This document shows positions 27,778 to 36,471 of a DNA stretch of 64,000 bases, piece after piece. The DNA comes from Paucidesulfovibrio gracilis DSM 16080 (GTDB lineage Bacteria; Desulfobacterota; Desulfovibrionia; Desulfovibrionales; Desulfovibrionaceae). Both the position numbers and the translations under genes were made by a program. The DNA lies in NCBI RefSeq assembly GCF_900167125.1, contig NZ_FUYC01000004.1:124001-188000 (forward strand), read 5' to 3'. A model generated the notes under the pieces. It was given only the letters and a program-made list of their open reading frames with translations. It searched no databases and was not told the DNA's origin. The number at the start of each line of letters is the position of its first letter. The stretch's first letter is position 1.

Positions 27778-28728
27778 ATGCGAAAAGGGATTATTCTGAT
27801 TTTGCTGACATTATTTTTGCTTCCGGGTGGCAAGGCCCAGGCTACGGAAGTTCACTCCATCATGGCTGTCGTCAATGGTGAAATCATCACCAGTTATGAT
27901 TTTCAGCAACGTTGGTCCACAATTTATACCCGTATTAAAAAAGACTATGGTGACCGGTTGCATACGCCGAAGATGCAGGAACAGCTGCGTCAGCTCAAGA
28001 CCAATTTGTTGGAGGAGATGGTCAATGAATTGATCTTTGCCCAGGAGGCGAACCGCATGGGGGTCTCCGTGAGCGAGGATGAGGTCACGGCTTTTATCGA
28101 AGGAATGAAGCGAGACAAGGGACTTGACGAAGAACGGTTCCAGCGTTTTCTGGAAGGCAACGGCATGACCGAGGAGGAGCTGCGCAAGTCGGTGTACGAC
28201 GATATGCTCAAGCGCCGGATCGTTCAAAACAATGTCTCCAGTCGCATTGTTGTTACGGACAAGGAGATTGAGGATGAGTACGCCCAGCGCTCGGGGACGA
28301 CGTTGGGGGAAACCGTTCGCAATGTGACGTTGAGTGTGATCATGGCACCGGACAAGGCTGCCATGGATACTATTTTGGAAGCTATGGATGATGGGATGTC
28401 TTTTGCCGAGGCCGCGGATGAATATTCCGTTGGACCCGCAGTGGGTAATGGCGGCGATCTTGGGCTGTTTGCCATGGGCGACCTGGCCGCCTCGTGGCGC
28501 GAGGCCTTGCAGGGCGTTGAAAAGGATGAGGTGAGCGAACCGTTTGAGGCCGACGGGAAATGGGTGCTTTTGCAGGTTACCGGAGAAAGCGAAGGCGATG
28601 CCGTGGAAGCGATGGATGACCGGACCCGGCAGGCCATTTTTGAGGAGCTGCGTCAGAAGAAGTTTGAAACGTTGTTCGAAGATTTTATGGAGCTTGTTCG
28701 GGAACGGGCCGTTGTGGAGTTCAAATAG
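27778..28728 (+). CDS. Periplasmic peptidyl-prolyl cis-trans isomerase, SurA-like
   Basis: This 316-residue exported protein has a signal peptide at residues 1-22 (hydrophobic core ILILLTLFLL, ending KAQA) and a SurA_N chaperone domain (HSIMAVVNGEIITSYDF). A parvulin/PpiC domain spans about 175-275 and ends in SFAEAADEYSVGP and NGGDLGLFAMGDL. AGGAG five bases before ATG 27778 supports this start over the GTG at 27772. With the preceding lipoprotein it forms an outer-membrane-protein biogenesis pair. Confidence 0.88.
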   Translation: MRKGIILILLTLFLLPGGKAQATEVHSIMAVVNGEIITSYDFQQRWSTIYTRIKKDYGDRLHTPKMQEQLRQLKTNLLEEMVNELIFAQEANRMGVSVSEDEVTAFIEGMKRDKGLDEERFQRFLEGNGMTEEELRKSVYDDMLKRRIVQNNVSSRIVVTDKEIEDEYAQRSGTTLGETVRNVTLSVIMAPDKAAMDTILEAMDDGMSFAEAADEYSVGPAVGNGGDLGLFAMGDLAASWREALQGVEKDEVSEPFEADGKWVLLQVTGESEGDAVEAMDDRTRQAIFEELRQKKFETLFEDFMELVRERAVVEFK

Positions 28729-28763
28729 GCTCGCCTGTGCGTGAGTCCTTTATGGGAGCAGGA

Positions 28764-29648
28764 ATGGATTTGATTCAGCTCGGAGCGCGCATGCGCCAGG
28801 AGCGGGAAGCACGCAAGCTTTCCCTTGCCGATGTGACGGAGGCAACTAAAATCAGCCGTCGCATCCTTGTGGCTTTTGAGGATGGGGATACCGACCACTT
28901 CCCGCACCCTGTGTATGCCAAGGGGTTTCTTCGTAATTATGCCCGGTTGCTCGGCATGGACCCTCAGGAGTGTGTCCGGGTCTTGGAGCGGGAATTTCAT
29001 CCTGACGAGGACGTCGAGACCGGCACCAATGTAGGAATCAGCGTTAAGGACTTGAGCGATCCTTGCAGCAAAGGAGGCGGCAGTGCTCCGAAATGGGGCG
29101 CTGTGGCGGTTGTTTTAGTCCTTCTTGCACTATTGGGCGGCTTGGTATGGTTTATGATGCAGGAAGGAGAAGCTGCCCGTTCCGCAAAGGCTGTTGCGGA
29201 GCCTGAAGTGGAGCAGGTACTGGAATCCGAGAAGCCTTCGGCGAAACCAGAAAGAGCGTCGGAGACCGGTGCTTCGGCATCCGATTCCAACCCGTCCGAT
29301 GCGTTGCCCGTCGCTGTCCAGGAGCCTTCCATAGCCGCTTCAGCCGGTGTGTCATCTTCGGAGGCGGAGCAGGCGGCGTCATCCCGGGAGGCCAAAGAGG
29401 ATCACCTGCTTGAAATTACGGCGGAGGAAGACGTCTGTTGGGTCGGAGTGTTTCACCCCGACGGTGAGGAAATCGGTGACACCCCCTGGGGAGACGAGTT
29501 TACGGTACAGCCGGGGCAGACCGTAAAGTATGCGTTCAACGGGCAGCGAAAGTTCCGGTTTGGACGGTTGGAACGCGTTCAGCTGGTTTTGGATGGAAAG
29601 GAACATCCCGTTACGGGAACGGGTGTTGTCGACGTCGCGTTGCCTTAG
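28764..29648 (+). CDS. RodZ-like protein: cytoplasmic HTH, one membrane span, DUF4115 domain
   Basis: This 294-residue membrane protein has a Cro/C1-type HTH_25 domain at residues 1-75 (LGARMRQEREARKLSLADVT, then FPHPVYAKGFLRNYARLLG). A membrane span follows at about 112-133 (VAVVLVLLALLGGLVWFMM), then a Ser/Ala/Glu-rich linker, then a DUF4115 domain (about 205-294; LLEITAEEDVCWVGVF). This is the layout of RodZ, which ties MreB to the cell wall. GGAG (28755-28758) supports the ATG at 28764 over GTG 28737 and ATG 28752. Confidence 0.85.
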   Translation: MDLIQLGARMRQEREARKLSLADVTEATKISRRILVAFEDGDTDHFPHPVYAKGFLRNYARLLGMDPQECVRVLEREFHPDEDVETGTNVGISVKDLSDPCSKGGGSAPKWGAVAVVLVLLALLGGLVWFMMQEGEAARSAKAVAEPEVEQVLESEKPSAKPERASETGASASDSNPSDALPVAVQEPSIAASAGVSSSEAEQAASSREAKEDHLLEITAEEDVCWVGVFHPDGEEIGDTPWGDEFTVQPGQTVKYAFNGQRKFRFGRLERVQLVLDGKEHPVTGTGVVDVALP

Positions 29649-29735
29649 GCAGTCCATTTGTCGCCCTCGTCAATGCGTCCCCCGTTTTGACGGGTATCCC
29701 TCTTGGGCGTATGGCCGGAAAGCAAAGGAGAGGTG

Positions 29736-30491
29736 TTGCGCGAATTCACCGAAAAGGCCTTGGTACTTCGCGTCGGCCGTTTTCGGGAAGCGGACGCCTG
29801 GGTTCGTCTGTTGACCCCTTCCCGTGGTGTATTGACGGCGTTCGCTTTCGGGGGCATGAAAAGCCGCCGACGGTTTCCCGGATGTCTTGATCCGCTGAAC
29901 CTGGTGCTTTTTCATTTTAACTCGGATCGTCGTGGCCGGTACCTTAACCTGGATGAAGGGACACTGCTGGAAGGACATCCCGGTGTACGCGGCAATCGTC
30001 GTAATCTCGGAGTGGCTGTGAACTGCCTGAAGTTCACCGAGGCCGTGCAGGTGGCGCCGGAAGGCGCGGAGCAAACGTATGATCTGCTGCTGCGGGTGTT
30101 GCATTTGTTGGAAATCCCGCTTGCCTCGCCTGAGGAGATACCACTTCTTTTTCGGGCCAGAGTAGGTTTTTCTCAGGGATATCAACCGCATTTTCTCGGC
30201 TGTGGCGGGTGCGGGCGCTCGCTGGAGGATTTTGACAACCCACGTTTTTTTGTGGAAAAAGGGCAAGTTTTGTGTCCGTCCTGCGTAGGGCCGGAATCGT
30301 TGCGCCGGGGGCTTGTGGTTTCACACGGCGCGTTGCGGGCGTTGGATTGGATAATGACCCACCCGCCGGAAGAGTGGCCTCGTTTGACCGTCCCACCAGC
30401 GGTTCGGGGAGAATTTTCCGAGGCCGTGGAGCGCTTTATGGCCTACCACCTCGGTCTTGAGTGGGACGGCGGATCTTTTCGGAATGTTTAG
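29736..30491 (+). CDS. recO: DNA repair protein RecO
   Basis: This 251-residue RecFOR-pathway mediator loads RecA on SSB-coated DNA. It has an N-terminal OB-fold (FTEKALVLRVGRFREADAWV) and a zinc-finger region with CGGCGRSL and a second CPSC pair near residues 167-190. AAGGAG at 29725-29730 best fits the TTG at 29736 (spacing 5). The GTG at 29733 is the alternative, and no ATG is available nearby. glyQ follows by 13 bases. Confidence 0.9.
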   Translation: MREFTEKALVLRVGRFREADAWVRLLTPSRGVLTAFAFGGMKSRRRFPGCLDPLNLVLFHFNSDRRGRYLNLDEGTLLEGHPGVRGNRRNLGVAVNCLKFTEAVQVAPEGAEQTYDLLLRVLHLLEIPLASPEEIPLLFRARVGFSQGYQPHFLGCGGCGRSLEDFDNPRFFVEKGQVLCPSCVGPESLRRGLVVSHGALRALDWIMTHPPEEWPRLTVPPAVRGEFSEAVERFMAYHLGLEWDGGSFRNV

Positions 30492-30504
30492 AGTGGAGAA
30501 ATAA

Positions 30505-31386
30505 ATGAATTTTCAAGATGTTATCCTGACTCTGCAAAAGTATTGGTCCGAGTACGGCTGTGTTCTCATGCAGCCCATGGATGTAGAATGCGGGGCAGGG
30601 ACTTTTAATCCTTCGACTTTTTTTCGGGTAATCGGCCCGGAACCCTGGCATACGGCGTACGTGGAGCCGTCCCGCCGTCCCACTGATGGACGCTATGGAG
30701 AAAATCCTAACCGGTTGCAGCACTATTACCAGTTTCAGGTTATTCTGAAGCCTTCCCCGGATGACGTACAGGATCTGTATCTGAACAGTCTTAAGGCGTT
30801 GGGCATCGATCCGGCTGCGCACGATATCCGATTTGTGGAAGATGATTGGGAGTCGCCGACTCTTGGTGCCTGGGGGCTGGGCTGGGAAGTTTGGCTCAAT
30901 GGAATGGAAGTGACCCAGTTTACGTATTTCCAGCAGGTTGGCGGCATTGATCTCAAGCCTGTGAGTGTGGAAATCACCTACGGACTGGAACGGCTTTGCA
31001 TGTATTTGCAGGAAAAAGAATCCGTGTACGATCTTTCCTGGAATGGGAACGTTACCTACGGCCAGGTCCACCATCGCAATGAGGTGGAACAATCCCGCTA
31101 TAACTTTGAACTTTCCAACGCCGATATGCTGTTGGACCTGTTCAATAAGTTTGAGGCGGAGTGCTTAAGCCTCTGCGAGGCGGGACTGCCTTGGCCCGCG
31201 TATGACTATTGTCTGAAGTGTTCGCATACGTTCAACCTGCTGGACGCGAGAGGGGCCATTTCCATCACGGAGCGCACCGGCTATATCGGCCGCGTGCGCA
31301 ATCTGGCTTCCTCCATCGCCGCTTTGTATGCGGCGCAACGTGAGGAAATGGGATATCCCATGCTTGGCAATCGAACCAACGTCTAG
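30505..31386 (+). CDS. glyQ: Glycyl-tRNA synthetase, alpha subunit
   Basis: This 293-residue catalytic class II subunit of the alpha2beta2 enzyme charges tRNA-Gly. It shows [20 protein letters not shown] at the start and [20 protein letters not shown] as motif 1, then [20 protein letters not shown] and [10 protein letters not shown], all highly conserved in the family. GGAG precedes the ATG. It lies 16 bases before glyS. Confidence 0.98.
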   Translation: MNFQDVILTLQKYWSEYGCVLMQPMDVECGAGTFNPSTFFRVIGPEPWHTAYVEPSRRPTDGRYGENPNRLQHYYQFQVILKPSPDDVQDLYLNSLKALGIDPAAHDIRFVEDDWESPTLGAWGLGWEVWLNGMEVTQFTYFQQVGGIDLKPVSVEITYGLERLCMYLQEKESVYDLSWNGNVTYGQVHHRNEVEQSRYNFELSNADMLLDLFNKFEAECLSLCEAGLPWPAYDYCLKCSHTFNLLDARGAISITERTGYIGRVRNLASSIAALYAAQREEMGYPMLGNRTNV

Positions 31387-31402
31387 CGAGGATCATAAGA
31401 GA

Positions 31403-33508
31403 ATGGCTGAATTTGTATTTGAAATCGGCACAGAGGAGATGCCTGCGCGTTTCGTGCCGAAGCTTGCGGAACAATTGCGGGAAAGTCTGTCTGTTTTGCT
31501 GGAACAGGCCATGGTTGATCACCGGGACGTGCGCACGTATGCCACGCCTCGCCGTATCGTGGCGTTGATTGCGGACATGGCGGATCAGCAGCGTACTCAG
31601 GAAGAAGAGGTCACCGGACCTCCCAGCGCCATTGCCTACAAGGATGGAGAGCTGACCAAGGCCGGGAGCGGTTTTGCCAAGACTCAGGGGGTCCGCCCTG
31701 AGGATTTGTACACCGTGCAGACTGCCAAGGGAGAATATCTTGCGGCTCGCAAGACCCTTGGGGGGGGCAAGACCGTGGATGTGCTTCCGGGGATTTGCAT
31801 CGAATGCATCAAGAAGATGAGTTTTCCCAAAAAAATGCATTGGGGTGACTATGATTTTACCTTTGGTCGCCCCATTCGCTGGCTTTTGGCCTTGCTGGAC
31901 GAAAACGTCGTGCCGTTTCAGGTCAATACGTTGGAGTCCGGGCGTCAGACGTTCGGCCATCGTGTGATGGGAGCGGGACCGTTTGAAGTGGCCCGGGCCG
32001 GGGACTATGCGCGTATCGCACAGGAAGAATGCCGGGTTATGCTGGATCCGGAAGAGCGTGTGCGCGTGATTCGGGAGCGCGGCGATGCCTTGGCGAAAGA
32101 GAAGGGGGGCGAGATCGTCTGGGATGAAGGGCTGCTCCGCGAGGTAGCCAACCTGGTGGAAATTCCCGTTCCTGTGCTTGGCGATATTGATCCGCTGTAC
32201 TTGGAACTGCCTGCCGAAGTGTTGCTTACATCCATGCAAAGCCACCAGAAGAGTTTTGGTGTGCGGGGAGCTGATGGGCGCCTTTTGCCGCATTTCCTGA
32301 CGACTTTGAACCTGGAACCGTCAGATACCTCTTTGGTGAAAAAAGGCTGGGAGCGCGTGCTCAAGGCCCGCTTGGAAGATGCCCGATTCTTCTGGGAAGC
32401 GGATATCAAGACGGATTTGGGCGTCTGGCTGGATAAGCTGGAACATGTCGTATTTTTGGGACCGCTCGGCTCCATGGGAGATAAATCCCGTCGGCTGGAG
32501 CGGCTTTGTGGAAAACTCGCCGAACGCCTTGGAGAAACCAAGGGGATTGCTCCCGGAGAGCTGGCCGCTTATGCCCGCGCCGGGCGGTTGGCCAAGTCCG
32601 ACCTCGTCTCCGAGATGGTCAACGAGTTTGATTCGCTGCAGGGCGTCATGGGCGGCATCTACGCACATCGGGCCGGGGAAGGCGACGTTGTGGCTGATGC
32701 CATTCGGGAACAATACCGACCGGCCGGACCGGATTCTCCTGTACCGACATCCTTGTCCGGGGCGATTCTTTCCATGGCGGATAAGGCCGATACACTGGCC
32801 GGCTGCTTCGGCCTCGGCAAAATCCCCACCGGCGCCAACGACCCGTATGCTTTGCGTCGGTGCGCCTTGGGGATCGCGCGCATCATTATGGAGCATGGCC
32901 TGAACCTGAACCTTCGGAATTTGCTTTCTGCCGCGTTTGAGGGCTACTCGGACGTCAAATGGAAGATTGCCCCGGATCAGGCTCTGGATAGGTTGATGGA
33001 CTTTTTCGGGCAACGTCTGCGCGCCTTGTTCTCCGGACGCGGAATCAGCGTATTGGTTGCCGAAGCGGCCCTGGGGGCGGGATTTGATGACATTCGCACT
33101 TTGCAATTGCGTATGGAGGCTCTTGAAGCCTTCAGCAAGGATGATGATTTTGAGCAGTCCGTGTTGACTTTCAAGCGCGCCGCCAACATCATCCGTAAGC
33201 AGGGCGCAGAGGCCGACCAGGAGTTGACGGGGCATTTTCGGTCCGACCTTTTGGTCGAGGAGCCGGAGAAGGCACTTGCTGAACGATTGGAGCAAAGTGA
33301 ATCTCGCTTTGAGACGCTTTGGAAGGACGATGATTTTGCCGGACTTCTAGGATCCCTGCGTGATTTGCGGCCTGACGTGGATGCTTTTTTTGATGGGGTG
33401 ATGGTTATGTGTGAGGATGTCGAGCTGCGGCAAAATCGCCTTAATACGTTGAAATCACTCGTAGATCGCTTGGGCCGTCTGGCAGATTTCAGTGCCCTGC
33501 AGGTGTAG
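31403..33508 (+). CDS. glyS: Glycyl-tRNA synthetase, beta subunit
   Basis: This 701-residue tRNA-binding subunit pairs with GlyQ. The N-terminus is AEFVFEIGTEEMPARFVPKL. Other family segments are MSFPKKMHWGDYDFTFGRPI near residue 145, the HD-like HRAGEGD and the anticodon-binding C-terminus. The start at 31403 follows the usual family N-terminus; the frame is open further upstream but there it overlaps glyQ. Confidence 0.98.
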   Translation: MAEFVFEIGTEEMPARFVPKLAEQLRESLSVLLEQAMVDHRDVRTYATPRRIVALIADMADQQRTQEEEVTGPPSAIAYKDGELTKAGSGFAKTQGVRPEDLYTVQTAKGEYLAARKTLGGGKTVDVLPGICIECIKKMSFPKKMHWGDYDFTFGRPIRWLLALLDENVVPFQVNTLESGRQTFGHRVMGAGPFEVARAGDYARIAQEECRVMLDPEERVRVIRERGDALAKEKGGEIVWDEGLLREVANLVEIPVPVLGDIDPLYLELPAEVLLTSMQSHQKSFGVRGADGRLLPHFLTTLNLEPSDTSLVKKGWERVLKARLEDARFFWEADIKTDLGVWLDKLEHVVFLGPLGSMGDKSRRLERLCGKLAERLGETKGIAPGELAAYARAGRLAKSDLVSEMVNEFDSLQGVMGGIYAHRAGEGDVVADAIREQYRPAGPDSPVPTSLSGAILSMADKADTLAGCFGLGKIPTGANDPYALRRCALGIARIIMEHGLNLNLRNLLSAAFEGYSDVKWKIAPDQALDRLMDFFGQRLRALFSGRGISVLVAEAALGAGFDDIRTLQLRMEALEAFSKDDDFEQSVLTFKRAANIIRKQGAEADQELTGHFRSDLLVEEPEKALAERLEQSESRFETLWKDDDFAGLLGSLRDLRPDVDAFFDGVMVMCEDVELRQNRLNTLKSLVDRLGRLADFSALQV

Positions 33509-33537
33509 AAAATTGTTGGGCATCCCCGGTGGTTTTG

Positions 33538-33564
33538 TTGACATTCTGACGAAGAACATATAAT
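33538..33564 (+). promoter_or_regulatory. Promoter of rpsT
   Basis: A perfect TATAAT at 33559-33564 has TTGACA at 33538-33543 (15-base spacer) or the overlapping TTGTTG (18 bases) as -35. It lies about 85 bases before the rpsT start. Confidence 0.65.
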
Positions 33565-33648
33565 GGACCAGTTTCTGTTGAGCGAGTAGTGTGCGCCGCG
33601 CGCATCATAAATAAGATTTGCCTAACGAAAAAGTAGGAGAGAATACTC

Positions 33649-33912
33649 TTGGCCAATCACAAATCCGCCCTGAAGAGGCACCGCCAGAGCTTGAAGCGTC
33701 GTGACCGTAATCGCGCCGCCAAGACCCAGATCAAAAATAAGGTGAAGGCCGTGCGCCTTGCCGTGGAGCAGAAGGACAAGGAGCAGGCCGTTGTGGCGCT
33801 GCGCGATGCCGTGTCCTCTCTTGATAAAGCCGCTGGTAAGAAGACCGTTCACTGGCGCAATGCTTCCCGTCGCATCGGCCGCTTGCAGCAGGCCGTGAAC
33901 AAGCTCGACTAG
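33649..33912 (+). CDS. rpsT: 30S ribosomal protein S20
   Basis: This 87-residue basic protein of the small subunit binds 16S r[23 protein letters not shown] opens the sequence, and the C-terminus [11 protein letters not shown] is typical. The start codon is TTG at 33649-33651 with AGGAGAG upstream. The E. coli gene also starts with UUG, which is part of its translational feedback control, so the same may hold here. It has its own promoter and terminator. Confidence 0.96.
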   Translation: MANHKSALKRHRQSLKRRDRNRAAKTQIKNKVKAVRLAVEQKDKEQAVVALRDAVSSLDKAAGKKTVHWRNASRRIGRLQQAVNKLD

Positions 33913-33947
33913 CGTCAGCTGTTTCGGGAAAGAGTTTCGACTTTCCG

Positions 33948-33976
33948 CCCGCTGTGCACGGCACAGCGGGCTTTTT
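33948..33976 (+). terminator. Rho-independent terminator of rpsT
   Basis: A perfect 10-bp stem (CCCGCTGTGC with GCACAGCGGG) has a 3-base loop and is followed by CTTTTT. Confidence 0.93.
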
Positions 33977-34004
33977 GCGTTGGTTGAAAAGGCGTGGCGG
34001 TGAT

Positions 34005-34706
34005 TCAGAGTTGTTGTTGTCCGGAGGCCAGATTTTCCAACTGGCTTTTGTCCAGGATCGAGATATGCCGTCCGCGCATGGCAATGACCTCCTGTTCCGC
34101 CATGCGGCGCAGTGTTCGGGAGAGTGTTTCCTGGATTGTCCCGAGATAAGAGGCGATTTGGCCTTTGGGCAGCTCCAGGCGGAGTTCGTCGGACTCCTGG
34201 GTCGAAGCCAGCAGCAACAGATAGGCGGCCAGCCGTTGCGGGACTTCCTTGAGGCTGAGGGTTGCCACTTGTCCGACAAGCAGGCGGAGTCGTCCGGCCA
34301 GAAGCGCGATCATATTCATACCGAGGTCCGGTTCGTCCCGAATGAGTGACCGGAAGGCCTTGCGCTGAAAAAAAAGCAATTTCGATCGCTGCAACGCCCG
34401 AGCACTTGCAGGAAATGTGGTGCCTTGGAAGACCGGCACTTCGCCGAACATATCCCCCTGGCTCCAGATATGAATGATTTGCTCCTTACCGTTCATGGCG
34501 GCTCGGTAGATTTTGATGGATCCGCTTTTCACCACATAAAAGCCGCGGGCTTCTTCCCCGGCTTGAAAGATTTCTTCTCCCTTTTCAACGAGACGGGGAA
34601 CCGCAATGCGTGTCAATTCCCGTACCTGCTCCTCCGGCAGACCGTGAAATAGAGACACGTTGGAAAGCGAAAAGGGTTGGCCTGCTGTGGTCTCTTGATA
34701 CTCCAT
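34005..34706 (-). CDS. Crp/Fnr-family transcriptional regulator (HcpR/DNR-like)
   Basis: This 233-residue regulator has an N-terminal cyclic-nucleotide-type beta-roll (about residues 20-135; KGEEIFQAGEEARGFYVVKS, GDMFGEVPVF), a dimer helix, and a C-terminal winged helix (about 165-225). The recognition helix reads TIQETLSRTLRRM, carrying the Glu-x-x-Ser-Arg typical of FNR-class readers of TTGA half-sites. It lacks the N-terminal cysteine cluster of FNR, so it does not sense oxygen by an FNR-type [4Fe-4S] cluster. HcpR-type proteins of Desulfovibrio sense NO by heme; I infer a similar role from the neighbours. A palindrome 12 bases before its ATG suggests autoregulation. No clear ribosome site is seen. 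Confidence 0.85.
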   Translation of the reverse strand: MEYQETTAGQPFSLSNVSLFHGLPEEQVRELTRIAVPRLVEKGEEIFQAGEEARGFYVVKSGSIKIYRAAMNGKEQIIHIWSQGDMFGEVPVFQGTTFPASARALQRSKLLFFQRKAFRSLIRDEPDLGMNMIALLAGRLRLLVGQVATLSLKEVPQRLAAYLLLLASTQESDELRLELPKGQIASYLGTIQETLSRTLRRMAEQEVIAMRGRHISILDKSQLENLASGQQQL

Positions 34707-34717
34707 AATGCTTTTTT

Positions 34718-34731
34718 TTGACCCAAGTCAG
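34718..34731. promoter_or_regulatory. FNR-like operator, near-perfect (TTGAC-N4-GTCAG)
   Basis: TTGACCCAAGTCAG lies between the regulator gene (ATG 12 bases away, leftward) and the ferredoxin-type gene starting at 34796. Nine of ten half-site bases match the perfect boxes at 35452 and 39845. Confidence 0.65.
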
Positions 34732-34795
34732 TGCTGCTGTCAAAGTATTTTGCCAATAGTGGGGGGGACAAGGAATTAGACTGCGAGGTAAAGGC

Positions 34796-35455
34796 GTGAG
34801 GAAGCAAGGTGATGGTTGGGATGTGACGTTGTGTCGAGGCTGCACCACACATGATTGCCGTTTCGGATTGCCTATGGAGACAGGGTTCGTGGATCGGTTT
34901 GTTGATGTCGTGCAAAAAACCGGGTGGTCGGAATTTGTTTTGGAACAAGTTGGGAGTGGTGTTTCCGTCCATAAGCGGATTCGCTTTGCGATCGCCGGGT
35001 GTGCCAATGGATGTTCCCGGCCGCAGATTGTGGATTTTGGGTTGTTACGGGCAGTGTTGCCTAACGTTGAACCGGATGCGTGTACCGGCTGCGGATTCTG
35101 TACCGGGGCGTGTCCGGAAGGCAGCGTGTCGATGGAGCCGGCTCATGGAACAGGTGTGTGTGTTCCGCTGATTGATCGGGATCAATGCCTTTTGTGTGGG
35201 CGTTGTTCGGCCGCTTGTCCTGAGGGGGCCATGCGTATGACGGCAACAGGATGGCGTGTGGTTGTGGGGGGACGTCTGGGCCGTTTACCGGTTTTGGCAA
35301 GGGAGTTGCCGGGGCTATACGATGATGACGCGGTGTTGCAGTTGGTCGACGCTTTGGTCCGTTTGTTCATGCAGCATTGGAAGCCGGGATTGCGTTTGGG
35401 GGTGCTTTTGGAGGAATTAGGATTTGAAAATGTTGTTTCCGCCTGCTCCCTTTGA
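34796..35455 (+). CDS. Sulfite/nitrite-reductase-like cysteine motif protein with two-cluster ferredoxin domain
   Basis: This is a 219-residue protein starting at GTG 34796. The N-terminal part has CRGCTTHDC (residues 13-21) and, about 45 residues on, IAGCANGCSRPQIVDFG, which resembles the C-x3-C half of the siroheme/[4Fe-4S] motif of sulfite and nitrite reductases. The first half does not have the canonical C-x5-C spacing. Two [4Fe-4S] ferredoxin motifs follow (CTGCGFCTGACPEG near 96-109; CLLCGRCSAACPEG near 131-144), then an uncharacterised tail. It may be an electron carrier or a stripped-down siroheme protein. It is transcribed away from the Crp/Fnr gene, with an FNR-like box between them. 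Confidence 0.7.
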   Translation: MRKQGDGWDVTLCRGCTTHDCRFGLPMETGFVDRFVDVVQKTGWSEFVLEQVGSGVSVHKRIRFAIAGCANGCSRPQIVDFGLLRAVLPNVEPDACTGCGFCTGACPEGSVSMEPAHGTGVCVPLIDRDQCLLCGRCSAACPEGAMRMTATGWRVVVGGRLGRLPVLARELPGLYDDDAVLQLVDALVRLFMQHWKPGLRLGVLLEELGFENVVSACSL

Positions 35456-35465
35456 CTTTGGTCAA
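35452..35465. promoter_or_regulatory. FNR-like operator, perfect (TTGAC-N4-GTCAA)
   Basis: TTGACTTTGGTCAA overlaps the stop codon of the preceding gene and lies 65 bases before the ferredoxin gene start at 35530. Both half-sites are perfect. Confidence 0.75.
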
Positions 35466-35529
35466 ATACTTTCCTGCTCTGTTGACGCAAGGTGATCTCA
35501 CGTTGAACAAGATGTCAAGGAGTCAAAGT

Positions 35530-36279
35530 ATGGGTATGCAGCGTGAGATAATTCGGATTGACGAGGAAAAGTGCGATGGTTGTGGGCTTTGTGTCCCCAG
35601 TTGCGCCGAGGGAGCCATTCGCATTGTGGATGGAAAAGCTCGCATTGTGGCCGATAAGTATTGTGATGGCCTTGGCGCCTGTTTGGGCCATTGCCCTCAG
35701 GGGGCTTTGAGCATTGAAGTCCGAGAGGCCGAAGCGTTTGATGAGCAGGCCGTCGAAGCGCTGCTTGCAACGGGGCAGCCGGTGCATGCCGCAGAATCCG
35801 CACAGCAATTCAGCGGATGCCCTTCCGCAAATGTTAAGACCCTGTCTCCATGCGAAGGATTCAACAGTCCCCGGATCCGAACGGATAACGAGAAGGGTGC
35901 TTCCGCCCTGTCGCACTGGCCCGTACAGATACGTTTGGTCCCGCCGGATGCTCCCTTTCTCCAGGATGCGGATTTGTTGCTTACGGCTGATTGTGTTGCC
36001 GTGGCATTGCCCGATTTCCATTCCCGTTGGCTCCCTGGACGCGTGGTCCTCATGGGCTGTCCCAAATTTGACGATTCGGAATCGTACGTCGAGCGGCTGT
36101 CGGCACTGTTTCAGACCACTTCCATTCGATCCTTGACCGTGTTGGAAATGGAGGTTCCATGTTGCGCAAATATGAGTCGTATCGTGGCCAAGGCGGTTGC
36201 TCGGGCAGGGGTACCGTTGCGCTTTGAGAGGGTTGTTATTTCCTGTCGCGGACAGGTTGTGGGCCGCGAAACCAGTTGA
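35530..36279 (+). CDS. Ferredoxin with unrecognised cysteine-containing C-terminal domain
   Basis: This 249-residue protein has an N-terminal 2[4Fe-4S] ferredoxin domain: CDGCGLCVPSCAEGAI (residues about 17-32) and CDGLGACLGHCPQGAL (about 49-64). The remaining 170 residues form a separate domain with an MGCPKFDD segment, VPCCANM and a late SCRGQ; the cysteines suggest another metal or redox site. Similar ferredoxins sit beside hybrid-cluster-protein genes in sulfate reducers (family knowledge), but no hcp gene is in this window. AAGGAG seven bases before ATG 35530 fixes the start. The operator at 35452 suggests control by the Crp/Fnr protein. Confidence 0.75.
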   Translation: MGMQREIIRIDEEKCDGCGLCVPSCAEGAIRIVDGKARIVADKYCDGLGACLGHCPQGALSIEVREAEAFDEQAVEALLATGQPVHAAESAQQFSGCPSANVKTLSPCEGFNSPRIRTDNEKGASALSHWPVQIRLVPPDAPFLQDADLLLTADCVAVALPDFHSRWLPGRVVLMGCPKFDDSESYVERLSALFQTTSIRSLTVLEMEVPCCANMSRIVAKAVARAGVPLRFERVVISCRGQVVGRETS

Positions 36280-36471
36280 CGAATAAAATGTGGACGTTAA
36301 CTGAGTGGGCCTATGCTGCATTTTCCGGTTGGTTGACAATACGAAAAATACAACACCGGTGAATGGTAACCTAGATGTTCCAAGATTATTTCGGATTGCA
36401 TCGCCTGTTCAGCAGTGCTGGAGTGGCGGCGGTGAACCGGGTTGGGGCTTTAAAAAAAAGGTAGGAGAACC

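Noticed and set aside
36333-36360. TTGACA near 36333 as promoter or operator of the cupin gene
   Set aside because: No acceptable -10 hexamer at 16-18 bases and no second GTCAA half-site.
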